Origin: Litsea cubeba
Taxonomy: Eukaryota; Streptophyta; Magnoliopsida; Laurales; Lauraceae
DNA: 64,000 nucleotides
Direction of reading: 5' to 3'
Assembly: GCA_012931725.1 (NCBI GenBank)
Contig: CM022948.1
Location: 13,433,399-13,497,398 of the forward strand
A program made the position numbers and the translations under genes. Below the pieces are notes generated by a model that saw nothing but the letters and a program-made list of their open reading frames with translations, was not told the DNA's origin and did not search any database. Below, piece after piece: positions 11,768-21,544 of this stretch. Position 1 is the stretch's first letter. Each line of letters opens with the position of its first letter.

Positions 11768-12050
11768 GTCAGCTCTCAGTCACCTGTCGACTAGCCGAAG
11801 TGGAGTATGGCGGCTAGCCACCAGTTGACCACTGGACCCAAATTAGAGAAAAAGCTGCTCTCGGGAAAAGGAACTGAAATGAGACTCGGTTGGCTGTCAG
11901 CTAGCCGAAATGTGCAAATCAGTTAGCCGCCATCTGACCGAAAAATCCTTGACAGGATGCATGCCTCTGGAAAAGGAACCGACGGTTTTTGGTTGGCTGT
12001 CGGCTAGCCGAAATGGGCATTTCGATTAGCCGCCAGTTGACCGACAGTCT
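11768..12050. repeat. Three diverged repeats with a GGCTAGCC palindrome core
   Basis: CTGTCGACTAGCCGAA (11787), CTGTCAGCTAGCCGAAATG (11894) and CTGTCGGCTAGCCGAAATG (11998) each sit about 25-40 nt upstream of a second motif, TTAGCCGCCA or a variant, followed by TTGACC. Spacing is about 105 bp. The paired short-palindrome layout resembles that in the LTRs of the Copia at 45923-52401, although the motif differs. Confidence 0.7.
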
Positions 12051-12269
12051 GCGGGCAGCAGCTGTTCAGCCTAGATTTTTCACAACACTTATCCTCTTCT
12101 TCTCATTTCTGAAACACCTGCATTCCCTGAGCCACCAAGCTCTCCTAGGGATAAACTCAAACATTTTAAACCATCCATATCACAATTTAGACCTTCAAAT
12201 CATCAAATCATTCGTGGTCAAAGAAAGCAATTGATTTAACCTTAGTGGTCTTTGTCTCTTTTTTTTTTT

Positions 12270-13184
12270 AGATCCCTAATAGACTCATCGAAGAGAAACG
12301 ATGGCCCAATCCCCGAACCAAACACGGGCTCAACATTTCTGCGAGCGCCAGTGCTCGAAAGGAAAAGGATCAAAGTCTCTCAATTCTGAATCCAAAAGTG
12401 AGAAATCTGATTTTTTTTTAGATCCCTAACAGATCATTGAGGAGAAACAATGGCCCAATCCCCGATCCAAACACGGGCTCAGCATTTCTGCGAGCACCAG
12501 TGCCCGAAAGGAAAATACCAAAGTTTCTCAATTTTGAATCCAAAATGAGAAATCTGATTTTTTTTAGATCCCTAATAGACTCATCGAAGAGAAACGATGG
12601 CCCAATCCCCGATCCAAACACGGGCTCAACATTTCTACGAGCGCCAGTGCCCAAAAGGAAAAGGATCAAAGTTTCTCAATTGTGAATCCAAAATTGAGAA
12701 ATCTGTTTTTTTTTTGTTTTGTTTTTTATTTTTAGATCCTTAACAGACTCATCAAAGAGAAACAATGACCCAATCCCTGATCCAAACACGGGCTGCGAGC
12801 GCCAGTGCCCAAACGGAAAAGGATCAAAGTTTCTCAATTTTGAATCCAAAACGAGAAATCTGATTTTTTTTAGAACCCTAACAGACTCATCGAAGAGAAA
12901 CGATGGCCCAATCCTCGATCTAAACACGGACTCAACATTTCTGTGAGCGCTAGTGCCCGAAATGAAAAGGATCAAAGTTTCTCAATTTTGAATCCATGAT
13001 TGAGAAATCTGATTTTTTTTATTTTACTTTTTTTAGATCCCTAATAGACTCATCGAAGAGAAACAATGGCCCAGTCCCCGATCTAAAAACGGGCTCAACA
13101 TTTCTGCAAGCGCCAATGCCCGAAAAGAAAAGGATCAAAGTTTCTCAATTTTGAATCCAAAATGAGAAATCTGATTTTTTTTTG
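12270..13184. repeat. Tandem array, about 150 bp, six copies
   Basis: Units begin at the AGATCC motif at 12270, 12420, 12566, 12734, 12872 (AGAACC) and 13035. Each contains GACTCATCGAAGAGAAACGA, then AAACACGGGCTCAACATTTC, then GAGCGCCAGTGCCCGAAAGG, and ends with a poly-T run. Unit lengths vary from 138 to 168 bp, mostly through the T tract. It lies in the nested insertion. The frames through it are accidental. Confidence 0.92.
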
Positions 13185-14102
13185 TGAAAAGAGAAGAGTG
13201 GAAATAAACTCAAAGAGAGAATTAAAAATTTCCAAAAAAATCCCTTCTCATTTTTTTAAGATGAGAAATCCAACACCGTCCACCAACTAGAAAGTAGCCA
13301 TGGAATTTAAAAAAGAAGTATAAACATAAACCAAAAATATGATATGCAAATATTTCATTTCTAAGCATCGTGTTTTCAAATGAACGAGTCCCACCGGGTG
13401 TGCCAGCTTGATAGACACGCATTTCGCTCGGTGCTACTGAGGTCGGCGGACGGGAGAGTCCGTTTGATCCAACCCTTTCGCGCCCGGAGGGCAAAGCGAG
13501 CATCAACATTTTTCTTTTTTGGGTGGGTGTGCCAGCTTTTCTACTCTACTTGGAATTGCAAATGGTGATCCGAAGATTGACCTTCACAAGTAGAAAAGAA
13601 AATCAACTTCTTTCAAGTTTTCATTGCACATATATTTAAGAAAAGAGACATGTTTTTGAAATGCCGTGAAAGGCGATTTCATTTGTTTTGCCGTTAAAGG
13701 TGATTTTTGCCGCAAAAGGCGATTTTTTGCATTTATAGCCGGTTTTTTGCGTTTATATCCGATTTACAATTCTTATCAATATTGAAAGACAAGAGTTGTG
13801 ATTTTTCTGTCTCTTTAGAAGAATACAAACTAAAATGAAAAGCAAGAAAATGAGGATCTAACTTCGCAGGAGATTGTGGGGGACTCGTTCAGATTGACAT
13901 TCGTAAGCTATGTGTGGACTTCACCATTATCCATGCAGATGAGAACCGATGATGCTCTTGATTCACTTGGCTCGGCTTCAACCTCATATTTTTAGAGGAC
14001 AAAGACCAATAGGAGGTCCTATGTTCAATAAAAAACTAAGTAGACGGGCTGAAAAGCCATGGTCTAAGCCATTGGAAGCAAAAGGAGAAGGCAAAGGACC
14101 TT

Positions 14103-14124
14103 GGGGGGGGGGGGGGGGGGGGGG
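14103..14124 (+). repeat. Run of 22 G
   Basis: An uninterrupted G homopolymer sits between CCTT and AGTGCC. It may form a quadruplex, or its length may be a sequencing or assembly artefact. Confidence 0.9.
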
Positions 14125-15199
14125 AGTGCCTCCTAAGGGACTTTTGTCACCTTGTAGCTGTGGTCGATGCAGAACTTCAACAGAGTTTTCTCTCTTTTCT
14201 CTTTCTCTTGTATTTCCGGATTCGGATGATCTGATCGGTTTTTTTTATCTGGATTTCTTTGGAATGCCCTCCTAATTATAGGCCTTTGGTAGTCATTTAG
14301 GAGAGTTTATAGGCTTTAAGGCCACATAATGGGAGGAGTTACAAGATTTATTTCTTTATCTTATAACTCATTTTTCTTGGCTTCTGATTTGCCGGAGGAG
14401 AATTACGGACATTTAATCTCCTTTAATCGCCATGGTGGGAGGAGTTTCAAGGTTTAAATTTCATGAAACCTTTGGTTTGTAACTCCTTTTGATTGCTTCT
14501 GATTGGGCCGTCCAAAATAATGAATAAATGACTGCAATAACTTGTCATAAAGATAGTCAATTAACTACATTAAGTGGTCGCTTGGGCAGTTGAAAAGTCA
14601 CGGGCCGTGCCGCGTCTTTTGGAATTCTTCTTGAGATGATCATCGATGGATCTTAATGCTGATCGACATCGGATGATAATGTAACTTCGGACAATGATTG
14701 CTAACAGCGGGCCGGTGCTATCTGTCATGTCGATTTCTCGATTGATCGGACAAAAAGTGTACTTTTTTGGTTTACCGGTTGGTGATCAATGATAATTTGA
14801 TGCTCTCGAAGACAGACCCGTGATGTTGACGAAGATCGACGGATTTGGTGCCTCGAAAGTCAGATTTTTTGAAAACCAAAGGGCCAAACATCTCGAAACG
14901 CGAAAAGGGACGGATAAATGCCCTTCTGGAGGAAATCCGGCGACCATGGGCCAGGGTTGCAGGCTTGCAACCCTAGGGGGATTTTTCCCCTTCTGTCGCC
15001 GATTTTCGGTCGTTTAGCGGTTTTTCTGTTTCTTTCTTCTTTGGTATTTTTCCCGACACTTTTGTACATTTATTGGCTTGATTTTCCTGTAGAAAACTTG
15101 ATGAGAATCCTTGCATTTTGGGGTGCAAAGTTTCCAATTTTCTGGGAAAGCGGAAGACTTTGTCGCGCAGAGCTGCCGATTTTCCGTAAGAAGCCAAAA

Positions 15200-15860
15200 C
15201 TGGGTCAAACGATGTCGGAATGACCTAAAATTTCAGGTGAAGCCTCCTGAGTAATAAAAAAAGACCGACCATGTGGGGTCCTGTCGCCAGTAGACTTGAT
15301 TTTGTTGCGATGAAGATGTCGCGCTTTGATGTACGGTTAACCAATGTCTGGTTGACCTAAAATTTGACAGGGAGCCTATTGGAGTCTCTTTGATATGATC
15401 CTTTTAGCTCCGATTTGGAAACCATGGTTCCGGGGAGCTTCTGCCTCCGAGAGGCCTGATTTGGCTTCCGAGAGTCAAAGTCTGGTCAAATGATGTCGAA
15501 ATGACCTGAAACTTGACGTGTAGCCCTTTGTAAGCATTTTGAAATCAGCCATGTGCTCTGTTTGATGAGTTATGGCCTCGGTGGTTCTCGCCGCCGAGAG
15601 GCTTGATCCTACTGCTTTAGGGTTGATGTAGGGTCAAACGTTATCGGTTTGACTTAAAACTTAAAGTGGAGCCTTTTGGAGGTATTTTGAGACTATTCAC
15701 AGGCTCTGATCGAAGATTTGATGTTTTCGACACTATCGCCGTCGGGAGCTTCTATTTAGCTTGTGGAGGAGTGAAGTTAGGCCAAATGATTTTGAAATGG
15801 CCTGAAACTTCATGTGTACTCCTCTCTTGGCTGTCTTGAAGGATCTTGCAGTTTTTGTTT
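15200..15860. repeat. Degenerate tandem array, about 145 bp, five copies
   Basis: A core like GTCAAACGATGTCGGAATG followed by ACCTAAAATTT and then GAGCC recurs at about 15204, 15340, 15487, 15631 and 15778, a nearly constant step of 136-147 bp. Identity between copies is low, so this is an old array. It is adjacent to the right edge of the nested insertion. Confidence 0.8.
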
Positions 15861-15872
15861 GATTCTGACAAG

Positions 15873-17788
15873 ATTTGATTTTTTGGAAGTAGCATTGCCT
15901 ATTTATGGTAGGCTGAGGCTTCACATACCTTTCTTGAGGTTGAAGAGGCAAAGTGATATTTTTTATGTCAACAATATAGCACCCGATGTAGCACCTCATG
16001 TGCCCATGCTTGTGCCCACTTCAGATTCCTTGGGTAATGCCATTGCATCTAGTCATTCTATGCTCACTAGAACCAAGTCAGGCATTGTCAAACCCAACTC
16101 CAAGTATTCATCTTCTGAATACATTCTTTCTGCAGAACTAATACCTAAAGAGCCAGAGTCACTCAAATCTGCATTAGAACACCTAGGTTGGGTCTCTACT
16201 ATCCAGGAAGAAATTTCAGCCTTAGACAAAAATGATACATGGACTTTCGTTCCTCGCACACCCAAAATGAATGTTGTTGGCTGTAAATGGGTGTACAAAA
16301 CCAATCTTTGTGCTTATGGATCTTTGGAGAGGTTAAAGGCGCGTCTCGTTGCCAAAGGGTTCAACCAAGTTGAAGGAGTTGATTTCTCCGAGACTTTTTC
16401 ACCAGTTGTCAAACCTGCATCTATCCGCATCATCTTAACCATTACACTAGCTCACAATTGGATATTAGGCAATTGGATGTAAAAAAAATGCCTTTCTTAA
16501 TGGGCAGCTTAGTGAAGAGGTTTTTATGGAACAACCTCCTGGGTTCAACGACCCACTTCATCCCCAGCATGTATGTCGCCTAAAAAAAGATTTATACGGG
16601 CTTCATCAGGCTCCACGCGCATGGTTTGAGCGATTTAGTGTGCTTCTATTGTCAGTTGGCTTCTTTTGCAGTATAGCTGGTTCCTCACTTTTTATTTGTC
16701 ATGGAAGTCAGGGCACTCTTTTTCTCCTACTTTATGTCAATGATATCATATTAACAGGTTGTAATCCTGCTTTTCTTTCATGGATTCTTCATTAGTTACA
16801 ACAAGAGTTTGCTATGAAGGACCTTGGTTATCTGCAATATTTTCTAGGCATCCAAGTGCAAAAGTTTCCTGATGGCCTCGTTTTAAATCAAGCCAAATAT
16901 GCCATAGAGTTACTAGAAAAGGCCCTCATGGATAAGTGCAAACCCATTTCCACGCCTATGATGACTAAGTTACAATCTTCGGCTCAAACTACTAATTCTT
17001 TCAAAGATCCCAAATTTTACCGGAGTATCGTAGGAGCTCTTCAGCACCTTAGTTTCACCCAGCCTGACCTCTCATCTTGTGTTAATTATGTTTGTCAGTT
17101 TATGCACAACCCTTCAGATTTTCACTTTCAGTTATTGAAACGAATATTACGCTATGTTTGTGGCACTATGAACTATGGTATTCGCTTGCTTTCCAAAGGT
17201 TCCCTTGAGCTATATGCCTTCTCTGATGCGGATTGGGCCGGGTGCCCACTGACTGGACGCTCTACTACAGGTTATTGCACCTATCTGGACAACAACTGCA
17301 TTTCCTGGAGCTCTACAAAGCAACCAACTGTGGCTCGATCAAGCACTGAAGCCAAGTATCGAGCTCTTGCCTCCACTGCTGCAGAGATCACCTGGTTAAC
17401 ATATTTATTGTGTGACATTGGGTTGTATCTTTATCGGCCTCCAGCTCTGTTTTGTGACAATATCTCTGCTCTTCATATGACTGTTAATCCTGTGTTTCAT
17501 GCTCGTATGAAGCACATAGAACTTGCCTACCACTTTGTTTGGGAAAAGGTTGCACTTGGTTCATTAGTGACTCGCTATGTTTCGACTACGGATCTGGTCG
17601 CCGACATCTTTACCAAACCATTATGCCGTCCTTCCTTTGACCTACTACGTGCCAAACTGGGGCTTTGGCCTGCACCTACGCCCAGTTTGAGGGGGCATAT
17701 GGAAGATCACAATAAACTAGAAATATATGGTTGCAACATAACTCGAGATAATATCTCAACTGATGGTTCTTATCTTAATCTCATGTAA
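15873..17788 (+). pseudogene. Copia reverse transcriptase and RNase H, broken
   Basis: This is the 3' half of the Copia at 7963. The first frame reaches 16482 with typical RT text (WVYKTN, ARLVAKGFNQ, FSPVVK). A run of eight A at 16482-16489, one too many for the expected DVKNAFLNG reading, shifts the frame. The second frame is cut by TAG at 16793 and then runs from 16814. The RT box reads YVND (Asn codon 16739-16741) instead of YVDD. RNase H follows, with DADWAG (near 17228), SSTEAKYRAL and the final ADIFTKPL block. The last codons run into the 3' LTR. Confidence 0.92.
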
Positions 17789-17927
17789 ACAGCTTTTGTT
17801 GTGCCTTATCCTTTATAACAGTCTGTGTATCATTTAGCACCATATATATGAATGGGAACAAACACAAGAATACCGAAGAAGAAAAGATTAAGTCTTCTTT
17901 TGCAAAACTTACATAGAACTGTCTTTA
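17698..17927 (+). repeat. 3' LTR of the Copia at 7963
   Basis: The 230-bp copy of the 5' LTR directly follows the polypurine tract and is flanked on the right by TATCA. It shows many substitutions and a 3-bp length difference from the 5' LTR, so the insertion is old. Confidence 0.92.
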
Positions 17928-18988
17928 TATCACCGTTTATTTTCCAAATTAGGTTGTTTTGTAGAGTTAATACATGATGCAAATAGAAGATCAAGTTTTG
18001 GTTCGTGGGGGAAAGAAAACTTGAAATGTTCTTGATAATGACGATTTGTTTGGAATTGGGACATTTTTAATAATGTAGAAAACTGTGGTTCAGTAGCTAC
18101 GCATATACTACACAACAAATTAGAAATCCTTAGGGATGTTTTCCATTATTGGTTTGACATGTATATCTTAACTCTATGAATTATCATGTCAAGAAGGCAT
18201 TTCGAGGATTGATTTGCAGGTCATGGCTTGTTAAGAAGTTAGAATGATACTATTTAAGAAAAAGGCCCCAGCGAGTAATGTATAATAAGTTGTTGGCTTT
18301 GGCTTCCCATGCCTTGGCCAGGGTATGACCTTTAATGTTTATGTGGTAGGAGAATGCACATTTTAGCTCATAGTAAGGTATTTTTTTTTCTACTATTGCT
18401 TTTGGGAGTAAATAAACCATAACCCAAAGACTTGTGTCAAATTCAGTAAATTATCATGCTGTTGGACACCTTGCATGTGCTGATCCATTCAATTAGATAA
18501 CTAGTGGTATTACTCTCTCGCCTGTGTTCACCAATAGGATTTCAAATTGTGAAGTATTAGCCATATTCCACTTTGGAGGAGATTTTGTTTAGGATAATGG
18601 AAATCCAGTCATTGACCAAAAGGTTTTAGGTTTTTTATTTTTTTGGTTGGGGGTGGAGAGGTGGGGAGGGTGTTGTTCCAAAGTGTGCTAAGAACTCTCA
18701 ATAAGTAGAGTGCTTTCTGACGTACCTTAACTAGGGATGCCTATGCAATTGGGTCTTTAATCTGGTAAAGAAACTTTGCCCCTTGAATTTTATCATGGGC
18801 CGTTTGTATTTTCTTGCTGTCTGTTTGATGACCATTAACTAGTTAAGAATTTACGGTTGTGTGATCAATATGATGTTACCCATGCAATGGATCTTCTGAT
18901 TTATATTTTGTGTTTATCTACATTTAAGCCACGCATTTGGTGGGACCTTTGATGATTATGAAGATGACAACTTAGAAAGAGAAGTGAT

Positions 18989-19080
18989 ATTGGCACTCCT
19001 TTTTTTGATGGAAGCACTCCTTTTCCTTCACAAAATTTTGGAGTGCCTCCATCAAAAAAAGGGGAAAAGGGAGTGCCAAT
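18989..19080. repeat. Snap-back hairpin, 92 nt
   Basis: The left arm, from ATTGGCACTCC through TTTGATGGAAGCACTCC, pairs with the right arm, GGAGTGCCTCCATCAAA through GGGAGTGCCAAT. The arms are about 32-40 nt around a loop of about 20 nt. It could be a tiny MITE or a foldback source of small RNA. No other copy is visible in the window. Confidence 0.75.
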
Positions 19081-19230
19081 AGCAATTACCCTTAGAAATT
19101 ATCTAGTTGTTTGATTTAGATAATAGAACAAGAGAAGTTATACAATTAATGCAATTCTTGATCTTTTGTACAAGCACTGTCTCTTCTAGTCCAAAAACTA
19201 GATGGCTAGGATGACCCAAGTGAGTTCATT

Positions 19231-19232
<2 letters not shown>

Positions 19233-19263
<31 letters not shown>
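19233..19263 (+). repeat. (CT)n microsatellite
   Basis: About 15 uninterrupted CT dinucleotides. Confidence 0.95.
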
Positions 19264-19268
<5 letters not shown>

Positions 19269-19523
19269 GATCCCAGTTTGATTCTGATCATTAATCAATT
19301 CTGATGTAGGATACTTGGTACCTCAAATGAAGAAGTGTGACCAAGAGTAAGCAAAATAACAAACTGGCATGAGTGTCCTCAATGAAGCTCAAATGGCTGT
19401 CTGTACCAAGGTCCGAGTTATTTCACCCTCGTTCATAAAATTTTGTCATAGCAAAATGAACTTTATTTGACATGGCTATGACTGTAGTTGCCTTTCACGT
19501 TTTATTTTGCAATCATGTTTCAG

Positions 19524-19625
19524 GCACTTGAAGATATGTCTAAGAAAAATGATGGCGAGATTACTTGTCGTGGCATTCATTCACAGCTCAATCTCAACAA
19601 CCTTCAATCAATAATTAAATGCTAG
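19524..19625 (+). pseudogene. Exon-like block, unrecognised gene remnant
   Basis: A splice-acceptor-like TTTCAG precedes a 34-codon frame that starts ALEDMSKKNDGEITCRG and ends at TAG. Codon use and composition look protein-like rather than random, but I cannot name a family, and no partner exon is certain. A possible upstream donor is ACCAAG/GTCCGAG at 19410. A chance open frame is the alternative. Confidence 0.25.
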
Positions 19626-21384
19626 ATATGGGAAGGTGTCCAACAATTCTCATTTCCTTCATTGCATTTTAGGTGAGGCCTTACATCACAAAGAGGCCCT
19701 TTCAGATGTTGTTTTAACTCGTTATTATTACTTTAATCTGCCCATGATTTAATCTAATAGGAGATTGCCAAAACAATGCATTCCTAGGGCCTAGCTTCAT
19801 GTTATTCACCTCTAATACATGGGGACTGTATCCTTGAGAATATTTCCTTATATTTATATGAGCTTAGCATATTTGAATACCAATATATATGCTACAACCC
19901 AGGCAAAGTCAATAGAGAACAACATGAGCCCACCTCTTTGGGCCTAATTGTTTTCTAGAATGCATACGAATTCATGCCCTAAGGGCCTGTTTTGTTACAA
20001 ATGGAAATGCTAGGAATTCACCTTAACAAAGCAGCAAAAATCTCATGAATGCACATTTTGTTATGGATTGAAAGGCTCGGTTTCTTTCTTCTCCTTTCAT
20101 ATATTGTTCTGCATGCCCGATTGAGTTTTCCTATATTGAAAGTATTCTTGCAAACATTAAAATGCCAGACTGTTAAATTTGTTACATGTGCCCTAGAGTT
20201 TGTATTGGTTTTGGTCTTGGTTAGCATCTCCAACAGGTGCAAGTTTTGGGTTTGACTCCTGGAGTCTGGATATTATTTGTATTGCTTGAAATGATTGTGT
20301 AATGACCATTATAATGGATTTCTGAAGCTAAAATTTGCAACGCCCAAATTTCATTTCATTCTACTTTAATGGTCTATATATGCATTTCTTTATTGATAAC
20401 TTGCTTTTCTGTTTGAACAAGAACTAAATTAAATGTGAAGAATCATCTGTTGAACAAGAACTGGCGCATTGGTCTAGTCCCTACTAAGGCATGAATTTAG
20501 TACACCATAGAGACGCTTGTTTCTCTGGCTATCGAGTTGTTACTTGAAACCGACCAATTACCACCATCTTCTCAATCTCATTTTTTCTTCTATAGAAGGT
20601 GCTTGTAATTATCACATTCAAAGGTAGTAGAAATGGTGGGTTGGTCCTCCTGCATGTGAAAACTATGAAAGGTCATATTAAAAGGCAAATACAAGGTCAA
20701 GAACCAACTCCATGGCCACTGGATTCCCTCTCTGAGTAGTCCGCATTGATGGGTGAGTGTGAACTTGAAACTAAGGCCTGCAATGAGAAGTCTCTCTTGG
20801 GGGTGGGAACCAAAGAACATAAAATAGGGGTGTGGAGTGTGGAGACATTTTGATGGGTTTATTTCTGGTTTCATTTCTGAATTTGAACTCTGCCTTTGGT
20901 GGTTCCACAACTCCTAGAAATGATCGTTCTCATTTCCATTTCGAAGTGAAGTTATGTTCTATTTTTCTCTTTACTGTATGTTTTCAAGGAAACTTATTTT
21001 TTGGAGGAAACATCTCTTATCCACAAAAAAAAAAAGAAAAAAGCATACAGTAAAGTAATTGGTTCGGCATAACCATGATTATGAGGTTTTTCATCTTTGC
21101 TTAGGTGTGTTTCTTTCTAGAAATACAAATGGGTTTCATTCTTAAATCTTTTTTCATGTAAATAGTGTAGTTTGTATTCATTGTAATCATTTGGCTTAGT
21201 TTTCATTCTTAATCCTTACCTTCTTGTAAAAATTGTGTTGTCACATTGAAATATGACATTTTCTCCTTGCATTCAATCAGCACAGTTGATTAGAGCTTCA
21301 TATCTGTGGTACTTAAGCTGCAACTGCTTATCTTTTTCTATCTTGCATCTTTGCCAATTTTGATTCTTGAACTGGCTTTGGCAG

Positions 21385-21469
21385 GATTATCATTGTACCG
21401 GCTGATGTCACCTCTAATGGTCAAGTTATGGATTGTCATATCAAGGGATTAAATGTTCTTGAAGAGTGA
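21385..21469 (+). pseudogene. Terminal-exon-like block, unrecognised gene remnant
   Basis: After a GGCTTTGGCAG acceptor-like site, the frame reads IIIVPADVTSNGQVMDCHIK and a few more residues, ending in LNVLEE and TGA. It looks like a last coding exon. It may belong to the same lost plus-strand gene as 19524-19625 and the 5' segment at 7030-7620, but nothing in the sequence links them firmly. Confidence 0.28.
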
Positions 21470-21544
21470 CTTTTTTTAATTTTTAATTTGTTAAATATGA
21501 CATTTTTGTTCTTTTTCTTAAAGTGAATGCTTGTCTTCTTGTCT

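Larger units (their letters stand above)
10475..15867 (-). mobile_element. 5.4-kb nested insertion, possibly a giant solo LTR or non-coding LTR element
   Basis: It interrupts the Copia integrase/linker region, with the 5-bp repeat ACAAG on both sides (10470-10474 and 15868-15872). The left edge starts TGTCACGACC. The right edge reads TTCTGACAAG, so TGTCA...TGACA would form a 5-bp inverted end if the duplication overlaps the terminal CA. No second copy of the left end is seen, so this is not an LTR-internal-LTR element. No transposase or RT frame is visible. A minus-strand coding-like stretch near 10830-10930 reads KECPEEAVEPPPARERQ and then stops, after a splice-acceptor-like site. Most of the rest is three tandem-repeat arrays. 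A solo LTR of a large Gypsy element is my best guess. Confidence 0.55.
7963..17927 (+). mobile_element. Copia LTR retrotransposon (decayed, interrupted by nested insertion)
   Basis: Both LTRs are present (7963-8195 and 17698-17927), starting TATGGAAGATCAC and ending CTGTCTTTA. The flanking 5-bp duplication TATCA is at 7958-7962 and 17928-17932. The primer-binding site TGGTATCAGAGC (initiator Met tRNA) follows the 5' LTR directly, and a polypurine tract GAGGGGGCA precedes the 3' LTR. Domain order is gag, protease, integrase, RT, RNase H, as in Copia. The short LTR and gag type suggest the Ale/Retrofit lineage (inference). The 9,965-bp span is explained by a 5.4-kb insertion at 10475-15867. Stops, frameshifts and several LTR differences mark it as old and inactive. 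Confidence 0.93.
17933..21540. other. Degraded or intergenic DNA with exon-like fragments
   Basis: No continuous gene is visible. Supported pieces are listed separately: a snap-back hairpin (18989-19080), a CT microsatellite (19233-19263) and two exon-like blocks (19524-19625, 21385-21469). A short frame near 18930-18990 reads HAFGGTFDDYEDDNLEREV and may be another coding remnant. The rest shows nothing I can name. Confidence 0.4.

Noticed and set aside
12270..13184. CRISPR-like regular repeat array
   Set aside because: The units are about 150 bp and lack unique spacers, and the genome is a plant's; it is a simple tandem repeat.
12437..13509. Several 75-100-codon open frames on both strands
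   Set aside because: They arise from the 150-bp tandem array, so the frames repeat with the units; there is no independent protein.
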